Shown: positions 1-8,315, counted from the first letter of the stretch. The stretch: 64,000 nucleotides of DNA from Synechococcus sp. C9 (GCF_022984075.1 NZ_JALAAD010000001.1:2771983-2835982), one strand, 5' to 3'. The notes: generated from the sequence alone by a model not told the origin. Numbers and translations are program-made.

Positions 1-207
1 GGGCACCGGGTCAGCATAATCCACCTGCCGTTGCGGGATCAAAATCGGCGTGAACACCCCTTTGCGTGCCGCCGACAACACATAATAGGCAATCACCCCC
101 GTACTCATCACATCCATGGCAATTACTTTCATAATCAGATTCCGTTTGTATAGTAAGCCTAAAAAACCCACCAAGACCGTAGCAAATACACAGATTTCTA
201 AAACCAT
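1..207 (-). CDS. MrpC/NdhE-like cation:proton antiporter subunit (C-terminus cut by window edge)
   Basis: The first 69 codons of a small integral membrane protein run off the left edge of the window. It starts at ATG 207-205, preceded by a GAGGGGG ribosome-binding site about 5 bases upstream. The N-terminus (MVLEICVFATVLVGFLGLLY) is a membrane helix, followed by KRNLIMKVIAMDVMSTGV and a second helix, then the FTPIL...DYADPVP segment typical of the MnhC/MrpC/NuoK family. In cyanobacteria such Mrp-type Na+/H+ antiporter subunits sit beside bicA and help rebuild the Na+ gradient used for bicarbonate uptake; the bicA fragment directly upstream fits that context. The family assignment is good; the exact paralogue cannot be told because the rest is missing. 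Confidence 0.75.
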   Translation of the reverse strand, partial: MVLEICVFATVLVGFLGLLYKRNLIMKVIAMDVMSTGVIAYYVLSAARKGVFTPILIPQRQVDYADPVP

Positions 208-251
208 TATGACCCCCTCAAATCCAGAAATCAATGCAAAAATAAATACCC

Positions 252-746
252 CTAGGAATGGAGAACTTTCTCCCCACTTCCCACCAAGGAATGGGATACG
301 GGTATATTCAACTCCACCAAGGCTTTCGCCAGTGCCAAACGGCGTTCACTCACCAAATGATCCAGGGGTAAACGGTCTAACACCCCGAATTTTTGCAGGC
401 GATTGTGGGTACTTCCCGCCGCCCCCACAATATACACCACCCGCCCCTGTTCTAAGGCTTCTAAAACCATATTTTCAATCGCCAAACAAGCCGTCACCCC
501 CAACATGGGCACATCGGTTAAATCCAAAATAATTGCCCCGACATTTCCCATAGCGCTGTGTTCCCGGGCAATCGCTTTCGCCACCCCAAAAATCATCGGT
601 CCACTCAGATAAAACAGCAACACTTGCCCATTGGCTTGATTGAGTAATTTTTTTTCTTCATCACTCAAATCAATCGCATCATCCGCATCAGTAATCGTTT
701 TGACCTCCTGGGATTGCAAGGCTGACAACCGTTCAAAAGTGCACAA
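252..746 (-). CDS. Orphan STAS domain of a BicA-type SulP bicarbonate transporter (transmembrane part missing)
   Basis: The 164-residue product matches the cytoplasmic linker and STAS domain of BicA, the Na+-dependent SulP-family bicarbonate transporter: SVKTITDADD-like linker (EVKTITDADD), LLFYLSGPMIFGVAKAIARE, a DLTDVPMLGVTACLAIEN core, and VVYIVGAAG. Full BicA proteins have roughly 560 residues; here the 10-12 membrane helices are absent. In-frame TGA lies just before the TTG used as start, and the pilin stop codon is only 6 bases upstream, so the membrane part has been replaced by the pilin gene. Whether the fragment is translated (perhaps coupled to the pilin) or is a pseudogene cannot be decided. 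The antiporter gene continues 44 bases downstream as in a bicA operon. Confidence 0.7.
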   Translation of the reverse strand: MCTFERLSALQSQEVKTITDADDAIDLSDEEKKLLNQANGQVLLFYLSGPMIFGVAKAIAREHSAMGNVGAIILDLTDVPMLGVTACLAIENMVLEALEQGRVVYIVGAAGSTHNRLQKFGVLDRLPLDHLVSERRLALAKALVELNIPVSHSLVGSGEKVLHS

Positions 747-752
747 TCAGAA

Positions 753-1337
753 CTATGTACCAGTCCGGAAGTTAACGCTACCCTCGGCACAAACTACTTG
801 GACATCACCATCTTCGGTCAAACTCACATCAGGAGCATCTAACTTGTCGGTTCCCGGATAGATAGCTTCGCAGAGACCATCCGGCATATCCACAGCAACC
901 TCGGTTATGTCACCATTGGCAGTTTCGATAGTGATGATTTTATTGGTCACAACAACTACCCGGGCAGCATAGCCCTTCAAATCTTGGCTACGGCTCGTAC
1001 CGAAGCCATCGACATTGAGAGCAGCCCCACCACCGGTTTGTTCATAGTCGTAATTCTTGGTTTGAGTCTCCAAGCCTAGACTAAGAGATGCCCAATCAGT
1101 AGAAAAGGCATTGTTGTCTGTGCGGAAGGCCTTTTGTGCCTTAGCCCAAGAACCTAAGGTACTACGAGCTTCGGACTGTTTGGCCTTGGCGGTCTGAGCC
1201 AGGAAGGAGGGCAGGGCAATCGCGGCCAGGATACCGATGATCACGACCACCACCAGCAGTTCCACCAGGGTGAAACCTTTGCTGTCGTTTTTCTTCGCCA
1301 AGTGCTGGAGCAGTTTTACCTTCAAGTTAGCGGCCAT
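753..1337 (-). CDS. pilA: Type IV pilin-like protein (PilA family)
   Basis: A 194-residue prepilin. Residues 1-21 are a short basic leader ending in Gly, followed by the type III cleavage signal G|FTLVELLVVVVIIGILAA with Phe at +1 and Glu at +5, then the hydrophobic helix that packs in the pilus core. PilD would cleave and N-methylate it. The C-terminal region has two cysteines (DGLCEA and VVCAEG) that could form the D-loop disulfide. ATG 1337 follows TTAGGAG at a good spacing. Such pilins form the motility, adhesion and DNA-uptake pili of cyanobacteria. The major versus minor pilin status is unknown; no other pil gene is in the window. It abuts a truncated bicA. Confidence 0.85.
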   Translation of the reverse strand: MAANLKVKLLQHLAKKNDSKGFTLVELLVVVVIIGILAAIALPSFLAQTAKAKQSEARSTLGSWAKAQKAFRTDNNAFSTDWASLSLGLETQTKNYDYEQTGGGAALNVDGFGTSRSQDLKGYAARVVVVTNKIITIETANGDITEVAVDMPDGLCEAIYPGTDKLDAPDVSLTEDGDVQVVCAEGSVNFRTGT

Positions 1338-1476
1338 GGATGTACTCCTAAGAAAGTAATGGATGAATTGGGGTTTATTTACCCCATCGCTAAGTTACCC
1401 AGGGCATTCAGCGGATCGATCAGGGAAATTGATTATTTTTTCTTATCAGTGGTGCTTTACCCCCGCCGCCTCTTTG

Positions 1477-1518
1477 CCCTCACCCCCAGCCCCTCTCCCA
1501 GGACGGGCGAGGGGAGAG
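1477..1518. repeat. Short palindromic GC-rich repeat (CCCCTCTCCC...GGGCGAGGGG type)
   Basis: CCCTCACCCCCAGCCCCTCT followed by CCCAGGACGGGCGAGGGGAG forms an imperfect hairpin. This motif (…CCCAGCCCCTCTCCC…) is a familiar dispersed repeat in many bacterial genomes. It lies 10 bases past the stop of the minus-strand gene at 1528-1926 and could act as a 3' hairpin for it. There is no T-run, so it is not a standard terminator. Confidence 0.5.
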
Positions 1519-1527
1519 AAAATCCAC

Positions 1528-1926
1528 TCAGTTCATATCGTCAATGTGGGCACTGATGCCACTGCCCAGCACCTGAATGAGTAAATCCAGGGTTTCCTGC
1601 GAGCAGGGGATGTGGGCATTGCTCTCCATCCGCATTTGTCCCAGTTGCAGATGCAGACCCCGCACCACCTGTTCACATTCCTGCGCCTGATGTTTGCTCC
1701 AGGATTCCCAATGGCTGAGCAGGTCGTAGATAAAGGCCATCCGGGTCACGGTGGAATCATCCATCTCTAACCCCTGGTACCACAGGGCACTGATCACCCG
1801 CATCAACGCCCGGGCATCCTCGCCGGTGTGGATCAAACTGCCGAGTTCCAAAATGGGGCGGGTTCCCGTTCCCCAGGTTTGGCAGGCTTCCCGAAAATTG
1901 GTCACGTTCATCGCCTCATGTCCCAT
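1528..1926 (-). CDS. Hypothetical protein, 132 aa
   Basis: I do not recognise a family. The product is acidic, helical in appearance, with no signal peptide or membrane segment; it reads as a soluble protein with a Trp-rich middle (ALWYQGLEMDD, SHWESWSKH). Codon use resembles neighbouring genes, which supports it being real. The start could be ATG 1926 or the in-frame ATG 1911 (MNVTNFREAC); neither has a clearly better ribosome-binding site. It is transcribed away from ndhN with about 74 bases between the two starts, so the two share a divergent promoter region. Confidence 0.55.
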   Translation of the reverse strand: MGHEAMNVTNFREACQTWGTGTRPILELGSLIHTGEDARALMRVISALWYQGLEMDDSTVTRMAFIYDLLSHWESWSKHQAQECEQVVRGLHLQLGQMRMESNAHIPCSQETLDLLIQVLGSGISAHIDDMN

Positions 1927-2000
1927 TCCTAAGGTTACTTTACCCTGATGGGGGAAAAACTCTGTTACAGTTTTAAGCAGTTGCCCGTCCAGGTATCGCT

Positions 2001-2468
2001 ATGGGACTTTTGGTAATTGGGAATGCGTTTGAACAGGATTTAGCCACCCAAGGGGCGTTGGCGGTTTGGGTGCCGCCGGAAGGGGGGCATGAGGGACGGT
2101 ATCAGCGGCGGCTCAAGGGGGCAGGCTATCGCACCCTCCACATGACGGCCCGGGGGATGGGGGATTTGGAAGCCTTTTTGACCCGGTTTCATGGGGTGCG
2201 GCCGGCGCATTTGGGAAAAGCCCTGGCCCAAACGGCGGCGGTGGGGGATGTGTATTATTTCCCGCCTTTATTGGATAATGCCCTGGCCGCTTTGCCCCCC
2301 CAGGCGAAGGGTTTAGTCCTCTGGTTAATCGAAGGTAAGGTGTTATCCCGGCAGGAATTGCGCTATCTGAGTTTGGTGCCGTCTTTGAACCCCCGCTGTA
2401 AGGTGGTGGTCGAGGTGGCGAGTGACCGGGAATTTCGCTGGCAGTCCCTCTCCCAATTTCTCGCTTGA
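2001..2468 (+). CDS. ndhN: NAD(P)H-quinone oxidoreductase subunit N
   Basis: A 155-residue soluble subunit of the cyanobacterial/plastid NDH-1 complex, which carries electrons from ferredoxin to plastoquinone in respiration and cyclic electron flow at the thylakoid. Family hallmarks are visible: ALAVWVPPEGGHEGRYQRRL, the TARGMGDLEAFLTRFHGVRP block, HLGK, VGDVYYFPPL and GLVLWLIEGKVLSRQEL. Length matches family members of about 150-160 residues. It overlaps the following ABC ATPase by a few bases, so they are probably co-transcribed. Confidence 0.93.
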   Translation: MGLLVIGNAFEQDLATQGALAVWVPPEGGHEGRYQRRLKGAGYRTLHMTARGMGDLEAFLTRFHGVRPAHLGKALAQTAAVGDVYYFPPLLDNALAALPPQAKGLVLWLIEGKVLSRQELRYLSLVPSLNPRCKVVVEVASDREFRWQSLSQFLA

Positions 2469-3148
2469 GGGTGGTTGATTCCGCCATTGTTTTGGAAGAG
2501 GTGGGGTTCGGTTGGTCGGAGGCACGACCGGCCTTGGTGTCCTGCAATTTGCGGGTACCCCAGGGGGCGTTTTGGATGCTCTTGGGGGCCAATGGCAGTG
2601 GTAAATCCACCCTGTTGAAACTGTTGGCGGGGTTGATCACGCCTACCCAGGGGCGGATTCGCTTGGCGGGGGCGGTGGGATTGGTCATGCAAAATCCCGA
2701 CCATCAGGTGATCATGCCCAGCGTGGGGGCGGATGTGGCGTTTGGGTTGGCGGACGTACCCCCGCACCTCTGGCCCGAACGGGTGGAGCAAGCCCTGCGG
2801 TTGGTGGGGTTGTGGGAATTGCACCAGCGACCGGTCTATGCCCTCAGTGGCGGTCAAAAGCAACGGTTGGCGATTGCGGGGTGTTTGGCCCGGCGGGTAC
2901 CGATTTTGCTGTTGGATGAACCCACCGCCTTTTTGGACCCGGAACAGCAGTTGGAACTGGCGCAACAGGTACAGCATTTGGTGCGGACAACGGGCATTAC
3001 CGCCCTGTGGGTCACCCATCGCCTGGAGGAATTGGTCTATTGCGACCAAGCGGTACTTTTAGCCGAAGGACGCATTACCCAGCAGGGCACGGGGGCGCAA
3101 CTACAGCAGTACATTCACCAGCACCATCTGGATGCCCAGACCGCTTGA
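2465..3148 (+). CDS. ABC transporter ATP-binding protein, ECF/CbiO-like
   Basis: A 227-residue ABC ATPase. Walker A is GANGSGKST, the Q-loop region is LVMQNPDHQVIMPSVGADVA, the signature is LSGGQKQRLA, Walker B is ILLLDEPTAFLD and the switch His lies in WVTHRLEEL. The 'QNPDHQ...V..DVAFG' pattern is typical of EcfA/CbiO ATPases of energy-coupling-factor vitamin or cobalt/nickel importers. The start is uncertain: TTG 2465 overlaps the ndhN stop, GTG 2471 is an alternative. No T-component or S-component gene is adjacent, so the substrate is unknown. Confidence 0.85.
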   Translation: MRVVDSAIVLEEVGFGWSEARPALVSCNLRVPQGAFWMLLGANGSGKSTLLKLLAGLITPTQGRIRLAGAVGLVMQNPDHQVIMPSVGADVAFGLADVPPHLWPERVEQALRLVGLWELHQRPVYALSGGQKQRLAIAGCLARRVPILLLDEPTAFLDPEQQLELAQQVQHLVRTTGITALWVTHRLEELVYCDQAVLLAEGRITQQGTGAQLQQYIHQHHLDAQTA

Positions 3149-3156
3149 AATGAGAA

Positions 3157-3822
3157 ATGAAGCCCCTACCCAGTCCGCTTGACCCTTGGCCCGGGACGGA
3201 ATCCCACCCAGACCCCCGCTGGCAGGCTCTTTACACCGCCATTTTACGGGGCAATGAGCAGATGAACCTCACCCGCATTACCACCCCGGCGGACTTTTGG
3301 GAAAAACATCTCTGGGACAGTGCCCAAGGGATTCGCCCCTATTTAGGAAATAATGAACCCTGGCGGGTGATTGATGTGGGCACGGGGGCGGGGTTTCCGG
3401 GTTTAGTGGTGGGAATTTTGCACCCCCATTGGCAAGTAACTTTATTAGATGCTCGCCAGAAAAAAATCCGTTTTTCAGCCCAGGTGATTGCGGATTTGCG
3501 CTTAGATAATGTGACAACTTTAACTGGGCGGGCGGAGGTACTGGGTTTGACTGCGCCCCATCACCAAAACTATGATTTAGTCCTCCTACGGGCGGTGGCA
3601 CCTGCCCCCGAAGCGTTGAGTTATGGCACCCCCTTTCTCAAACCCGGCGGGCATTTGGTGCTGTACCAAGGGCATTGGACACCGGCGCAAACCGAGGCAT
3701 TGAACCCCCAAAAATACCGGCTCAAATTAACGCAAATGGATGCCCAAACCACCCCGCTCACCGAAGGGGTACGCCATTATCTCCACTTCCTGGGGAACTT
3801 CCCGGCGACGGCTGATTCATAA
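3157..3822 (+). CDS. rsmG: 16S rRNA (guanine527-N7)-methyltransferase RsmG/GidB
   Basis: A 221-residue SAM-dependent methyltransferase. The N-terminal NEQMNLTRIT motif, KHLWDSAQG and the SAM-binding VIDVGTGAGFPGL (about residues 71-83) are specific to RsmG, which methylates G527 in the 530 loop of 16S rRNA. LLDARQKKIRF and LLRAVAPAPEAL complete the family pattern. It begins 8 bases after the ABC ATPase stop, on the same strand, so it is likely in the same transcript as ndhN. ATG 3157 was chosen; an ATG at 3150 is out of frame. Confidence 0.93.
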   Translation: MKPLPSPLDPWPGTESHPDPRWQALYTAILRGNEQMNLTRITTPADFWEKHLWDSAQGIRPYLGNNEPWRVIDVGTGAGFPGLVVGILHPHWQVTLLDARQKKIRFSAQVIADLRLDNVTTLTGRAEVLGLTAPHHQNYDLVLLRAVAPAPEALSYGTPFLKPGGHLVLYQGHWTPAQTEALNPQKYRLKLTQMDAQTTPLTEGVRHYLHFLGNFPATADS

Positions 3823-3848
3823 TGGGAGTAATCTTGCCGGAGGTGAAT

Positions 3849-4208
3849 ATGCGTGCGTTTGCCCTAGCCGTTTTTCTGGTGGCGGTCGCTGTCCCGACCC
3901 TGCCGACCCTTGCCCAGGCGAACCGTTTTGAAAGCATTGCCAACCTGAAGCGGGCCCAAAACCAAGCCCGTTTTGCCGGAGAACGAGCCAATGGGGGCAT
4001 CAACGTCTATCGCACGGAACCCGCCATGCACCAAACCGTCGGCACCCTGGGGGAAGCCCGCTATGAAGATGTGGGGGATGCCTGGATTTTCACCTTCCGG
4101 GGTGGCTCGCCCGAGGAAACCGCCGCCGGTCGTTATTCCATTCGGACAGTGGTGCGGGTGGACAAAGGCACCTTCAAAACCACCATTCTCAGTAACGAAC
4201 GGATTTAG
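3849..4208 (+). CDS. Small exported protein of unknown function
   Basis: A 119-residue product from ATG 3849, chosen over an upstream in-frame ATG (3822) because GGAGGTG lies 6-8 bases before it. Residues 1-24 form a Sec signal peptide (MRAFALAVFLVAVAVPTLPT, then LAQA), so the mature protein should be periplasmic or luminal. The mature part contains AGERANGGINVYRTEPAMHQ and a Phe/Arg-rich end; no domain is recognised. It lies between rsmG and a TPR-containing exported protein, all on one strand with short gaps, suggesting one operon. Confidence 0.7.
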   Translation: MRAFALAVFLVAVAVPTLPTLAQANRFESIANLKRAQNQARFAGERANGGINVYRTEPAMHQTVGTLGEARYEDVGDAWIFTFRGGSPEETAAGRYSIRTVVRVDKGTFKTTILSNERI

Positions 4209-4236
4209 TACCAATTAACCGGACAAGGGGGTAGGC

Positions 4237-5118
4237 ATGAAAAAAACCGGGTTAGCCATCTTAGCGGCGTTGACCCTGTGGTTGACAACAGTGCCTGCCC
4301 AGGCGGGCGACCCGTTTCGGCGGAAACCACCCCGACCGATTGACAGCCAGACCGAACAGGTGTTTGAGCAGGTATTTATCTATGGCAACTACCCCCAAGC
4401 CCGCAATACCCTGACGGAATTATTAACCAAAAACCCCACAGAACCGCTGGTGTATGCCCTAGCCGCCTCGATGGCGTACTTAGACGGGGATTTGACCACG
4501 ATGGGGCAGTTTGCCGCCCAGACCATGAAAACCGCTGAAGCCCTGCAGGCTACTGACCCACTGCGGGGGCATTTGTATGTGGGGGTGGCGCATTTTTTGG
4601 AAGGGGGGGTGATTGCTACGGAAAACCGCAAAAATTTACTGCCCGTGGTGCCCCAACTATTGGACAAGGTGCGGGTGGCGTTGGAGTCCTTTGATAAGGC
4701 GGCTTTGGTCAATCCCAACGACCCGGAGTTGAATTTAATTCGGGGATTTGCAGATTTACTCCTGGCGGTCAACATCCCCTTTAGCAATGTGGGAGATGCG
4801 GTGAATCGCCTGCAAAATTCCGGTGCCCCGCCCTACTTGGTGCATCGGGGTTTAGCCTTAGCCTATCGGGATTTGAAACAGTTTCCCGAAGCTCTAGCGG
4901 CAGTGGACAAAGCCCTGGAAGCCGCCCCCAACCACCCGGAATTGCATTACCTCAAGGCGCAAATTTTAGTAGGGCAACAAAACTACATCGAAGGGGTGAA
5001 ATGGTTTGACCAATCCCTGGCGATGGAAGCCCAATTACCCCCAGCGTTGGTGCGGCAAATCCGGCGGGAACGGGAACGGGCACAGCGGCGGGTGATGGCT
5101 ACTGGTAGTGAAAAGTAA
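4237..5118 (+). CDS. Exported TPR-repeat protein
   Basis: A 293-residue protein starting with a signal peptide (MKKTGLAILAALTLWLTTVP then AQA). It is built from helical tetratricopeptide-like repeats: one near residues 48-100 (YGNYPQARNTLTELLTKNPT...), others around 130-200, and clear TPR consensus near 195-265 (FPEALAAVDKALEAAPNHPE; NYIEGVKWFDQSLAM). Cyanobacteria carry a conserved exported protein of this layout (Sll0314-like), whose role is not established. AAGGGGG precedes the ATG. Likely a periplasmic scaffold; partner unknown. Confidence 0.75.
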   Translation: MKKTGLAILAALTLWLTTVPAQAGDPFRRKPPRPIDSQTEQVFEQVFIYGNYPQARNTLTELLTKNPTEPLVYALAASMAYLDGDLTTMGQFAAQTMKTAEALQATDPLRGHLYVGVAHFLEGGVIATENRKNLLPVVPQLLDKVRVALESFDKAALVNPNDPELNLIRGFADLLLAVNIPFSNVGDAVNRLQNSGAPPYLVHRGLALAYRDLKQFPEALAAVDKALEAAPNHPELHYLKAQILVGQQNYIEGVKWFDQSLAMEAQLPPALVRQIRRERERAQRRVMATGSEK

Positions 5119-5191
5119 AACCACATCCCATCAAAACGAATCAAACTGCGTTCCGGGAAATCGCATTTTTATTTAACCTGGGGATGGGGTA

Positions 5192-5265
5192 CGGGACTGG
5201 CCGGAATTGAACCGGCGGCCTGTCACTTAGGAGGCGACCGCTCTATCCTGCTGAGCTACAGCCCC
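5192..5265 (-). tRNA. tRNA-Arg (anticodon CCU)
   Basis: On the minus strand the 74-base cloverleaf folds fully: acceptor GGGGCTG with CAGTCCC, D-arm GCTC/GAGC, anticodon stem GTCGC/GTGAC with loop CTCCTAA giving anticodon CCU, and T-arm GCCGG-TTCAATT-CCGGC. The 3' CCA is not encoded. It reads AGG codons. It stands alone, in the opposite direction to the neighbouring protein genes. Confidence 0.93.
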
Positions 5266-5340
5266 AAACAATTCCTGATTCTAACCCCCAGTGCCCACAT
5301 CCAGCCACATAGCAATTCGAGATGATCCATGTGAAAATAA

Positions 5341-5519
5341 ATTCTCTGAAATTTCCTGAGAACCAAAACGGGGCGGTGCCCTGCGACCCCAGATTTTTTA
5401 AGTGTATGGCAATCGCACCTGATGAAGGTTAGCTTGCGTGCTGTAGGCATATAAAAATTCCTGAGAACCAAAACGGGGCGATGCCCTGCGACCCCGATTC
5501 TCATTTAGGATTGCTGTAG
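5341..5519 (-). repeat. Two partial copies of the ~100-bp palindromic repeat family
   Basis: Two GAGAACCAAAACGGGGCG-type cores (5358-5390 and 5462-5494), each followed by a CCCTGCGACCCC half, lie about 100 bases apart. The second copy ends in TCATTTAGGATTGCTGTAG, the terminal motif of the type 1 members found throughout the window. The GC-rich core is inverted relative to the copy at 14669. Between the tRNA and the gene at 5565 I see nothing else. Confidence 0.7.
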
Positions 5520-5564
5520 TTAATCGCTGTTACAATCAAGTCATTCCATTGTACTGGTACATCT

Positions 5565-6104
5565 ATGAAATCCTGGTGGTGGGGTATCGGCGCAGGGCTG
5601 GTGGTCAGTGGTTGTCAACTGGGCACTCGTTGGCAAACCCTAGAGGGAGATGGGTTTCAGGTGAATTTTCCCGGTACGCCCCAGCAGGAACAACGCACCC
5701 TGGAAACCGGCGTGGGGGAGGTGGTAACCCAAGCCTGGGGAGTGAACCGCCCCAAGGGTTCCTATGCGGTGGTATTTAGCCAGTATGACCAGCCGGTGGC
5801 TCGCTTAGCCAATTCCCCCCTGGTGTGGGAGCAACTCAAAGCCCAGGCGCAACAACGGGTACAGGGGCAGGTGACCCAAGAACGCCAAGTCACCCTCAAT
5901 CGCCATCCGGGGCGGGAAATGACCGTGACCATCCCCCCAGAACGCTTGACCGGCGGTGGTGTCGCCAAGGTGCGGTTTTATTTTGTCGGTCAGCGAGTTT
6001 ATGGACTGTACGCCATCGTGCCCCAGGAGCAAGAGGCAGATTTGGCACAATTTTTCGATTCCTTTCAAGTGATAGAAAATCCCACCCCTCCTCCGGCAAA
6101 TTGA
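5565..6104 (+). CDS. Putative lipoprotein of unknown function
   Basis: A 179-residue protein with a short hydrophobic N-terminus ending in a lipobox-like VVSGC (Cys17), which predicts lipid attachment. The rest contains FQVNFPGTPQQEQRTLETGV, a pattern seen in small cyanobacterial exported proteins that carry a 'FPG.P' start and a C-terminal YGL...DSF strand (VYGLYAIVPQEQEADLAQFF). No catalytic motif is visible. The next gene starts about 46 bases downstream on the same strand. Confidence 0.65.
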   Translation: MKSWWWGIGAGLVVSGCQLGTRWQTLEGDGFQVNFPGTPQQEQRTLETGVGEVVTQAWGVNRPKGSYAVVFSQYDQPVARLANSPLVWEQLKAQAQQRVQGQVTQERQVTLNRHPGREMTVTIPPERLTGGGVAKVRFYFVGQRVYGLYAIVPQEQEADLAQFFDSFQVIENPTPPPAN

Positions 6105-6150
6105 ACTACATTAGGAATCAGGGCAAACCCACTTGAGGAATGGTCAACCC

Positions 6151-8214
6151 GTGACCCGCCGCACTTGGTTAGAAATAACGGAATATGGACTGGTGCTGGT
6201 GTCCCTGGTGGGAACTGTGGTCGCCGCCGTCTCCCAGCAGGTGGTGCTTGCCGCCCTACCCATGTCCTTGGCGCTGTTGGTAAATCTGATCCACCGCAAC
6301 CAGTTGGAAGCCAGCCAGCAACAATTGCTCCTGACCGCCCTGGAAAGCCTCAACCAACGCTACAGCACCGACATCAAGTTTTTGCGCCGCCGCCTCCAGG
6401 ATGTGCTCCTCCTGCCCGAACCGGTGAACCTCACCCCCCTGGAACAATCATTACAGGAATTGCAACAGGCGTTGGGCAACCTCCACCAGGAAATGGATCA
6501 ACGGCTGGAAACCGTAGAAGGCTTGAATCTGCAACCCCTGCAAACCCAACTCGCCCAACTCCAAGAGCAGTACGTTAGCCTCCGCACTGGGCTGGGGGAA
6601 CTAAGTCAAAATTTGGGGGAATTTCCCAGGGCAGAGCAGGTCGCCCAGATGGAAAAAGGATTGGAGCAACTGCAACGCCAAGCCGCCCAACTGCAAACCC
6701 AGGTGCAGCAACTCCGGCAAACCCCGGTGGTGGATGTGCAACCCCTATCCGCCCAATTGCAGTACCTCAGCGAACAGATCACCGCCCCCCAAGCCCTCAA
6801 AACCCAAATTGCCACCCTTGAAACCGCCACCCAACGCCTCCAGTCCGCCGTCGAACGGTTGGGGCAGGATGTCGCCGCCAGCCTCCAGGTACGAGAAGCG
6901 GTGGGACGGTTGGAGCGGGAACTCCACAGCCAAACCAAACTGGCTCCCCTGATCCAAAAACTGCAACAGGATTTGGCGCAGGTGGTCAGCCAACACCAAC
7001 AACAGCAACGGTTGACCCAAAAAGTCAGGGAAGAACTCCAGCAACTCCACGCCCAGCAAGCCCAGGTTGCCTCCTGGGAATCCCGGTTGAGCCAATTGGA
7101 GCAACAAACCCAGGCGATCCAGGCATTGCACGAGCGGGTGAATCAACTCCACCAACAAACCCGCAGTCAGGTCAGCCGCGCCGCCCTTTTGCCCCTGGTA
7201 ACCGCCGTAGAGCGACTGCACCAGCAACAAATCCAACAACAAAACCAGCTTGCGCCCCTCGCCAGCACCCTCGGCACCCTCCAAAGCGACCTCACCGAAT
7301 TACAAAATGCCCCCGAACCCGCCGCCCTCACCCAAGTCCGCCAGACCCTGACCCAACTCAGCCAGCAGATGGAAGCCCTCAGCCAGGGGCACACCCAACA
7401 ACTCCAACAGGTCAAACAGGAACTCAGCCGCACCCAAGCCCAACTCAGCGGGTTAAAAGACCTGCCCCACCTGCAACAGCAACTCACGGAGATGGCGCAA
7501 CTGGTCAGCCAGATTGACCACAGCCACGGCGACCTACGGGAATCCACCCAGACCCTTGCCAGCCGCCAAAGCCAAATGGAACAGCAGTGGCAGACCACCC
7601 AAGCCCAACTCCAGCAGATTCCTGACCAAGTCGCCGCCGCCATTCAGGACTGGGCTAAAACCATCAATCAGCAATTGGAAAAACTCCCCAACTATCGCTA
7701 TGAACTGGTGACCGACCGGTTTGGGGGGCGGGAAGTCCTGCACCAGGCGCTGACCCAAACCACTCAAGAATTAATCATCGTTTCCCCCTGGCTGAGCCAA
7801 CAAGTCATTGACCGCCCCTTTTTGCAAGCCCTGCGGCAGTTACTCGCCCAAGGGGTGCGGGTCTCCATCGGTTGGGGGGATGCCCAGGACATCAAAACCC
7901 AGGAACTTTGCCGCAACAAACGCAACCAATGGCGGGAAGGACCGGGGCGATTCTCCTGGAAATACAACGCCCTGGGGGATTTGGAACAACTGGAACAGGA
8001 ATTTCCCGACCACCTGCGCCTCAAAATCATCGGCACCCACGAGCATTACCTGGTCAGCGACGACCAATTCGCCCTGGTGGGCAGTCATGCGCTCCTGGGG
8101 GGCAGTGGCACCAGCCGGGAAGTGAGCTTAAAAACCAATGACCCCCACCTGATTCAGGATTTGCGGAAACGGTTTCAACGTGCCGCCGATTTGGATGCAA
8201 TTAACTGGTCATAA
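6151..8214 (+). CDS. Membrane-anchored long coiled-coil protein with C-terminal PLD-like domain
   Basis: About 687 residues from GTG 6151 (a TTG at 6133 is an alternative; TTGAGGA lies upstream of the GTG). Residues about 10-50 hold two hydrophobic helices (YGLVLVSLVGTVVAAV; VVLAALPMSLALLVNLI). Residues about 60-510 are an almost unbroken Gln/Leu-rich coiled coil. The last ~170 residues resemble a phospholipase D superfamily domain: TQELIIVSPWLSQQVID, GVRVSIGWGD, then THEHYLVSDDQFALVGSHAL. The expected HxKxxxxD reads H-E-H-Y-L-V-S-D, so the catalytic lysine is replaced by His, suggesting a non-catalytic or altered site. Function unknown; likely a membrane-tethered structural or DNA/lipid-binding protein. 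Confidence 0.75.
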   Translation: MTRRTWLEITEYGLVLVSLVGTVVAAVSQQVVLAALPMSLALLVNLIHRNQLEASQQQLLLTALESLNQRYSTDIKFLRRRLQDVLLLPEPVNLTPLEQSLQELQQALGNLHQEMDQRLETVEGLNLQPLQTQLAQLQEQYVSLRTGLGELSQNLGEFPRAEQVAQMEKGLEQLQRQAAQLQTQVQQLRQTPVVDVQPLSAQLQYLSEQITAPQALKTQIATLETATQRLQSAVERLGQDVAASLQVREAVGRLERELHSQTKLAPLIQKLQQDLAQVVSQHQQQQRLTQKVREELQQLHAQQAQVASWESRLSQLEQQTQAIQALHERVNQLHQQTRSQVSRAALLPLVTAVERLHQQQIQQQNQLAPLASTLGTLQSDLTELQNAPEPAALTQVRQTLTQLSQQMEALSQGHTQQLQQVKQELSRTQAQLSGLKDLPHLQQQLTEMAQLVSQIDHSHGDLRESTQTLASRQSQMEQQWQTTQAQLQQIPDQVAAAIQDWAKTINQQLEKLPNYRYELVTDRFGGREVLHQALTQTTQELIIVSPWLSQQVIDRPFLQALRQLLAQGVRVSIGWGDAQDIKTQELCRNKRNQWREGPGRFSWKYNALGDLEQLEQEFPDHLRLKIIGTHEHYLVSDDQFALVGSHALLGGSGTSREVSLKTNDPHLIQDLRKRFQRAADLDAINWS

Positions 8215-8224
8215 GGTGGCAGAA

Positions 8225-8315
8225 GGGCACTTCTAAAAATGGGTCGCAGGGGCACCGCCCCCGTCTGTGGTTCTGGGAAATCTCTGTTCACTAATCAAGT
8301 AGGATTGCTATATAT
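8225..8315 (+). repeat. Palindromic repeat family copy (hybrid ends)
   Basis: Left end is of type 2 (GGGCACTTCTAAAAATGGGT), the core is CGCAGGGGCACCGCCCCCGT, and the right end is of type 1 (CTAATCAAGTAGGATTGCTA). It lies immediately downstream of the PLD-like gene and 27 bases from the trmD stop, in the convergent gap. Confidence 0.75.
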
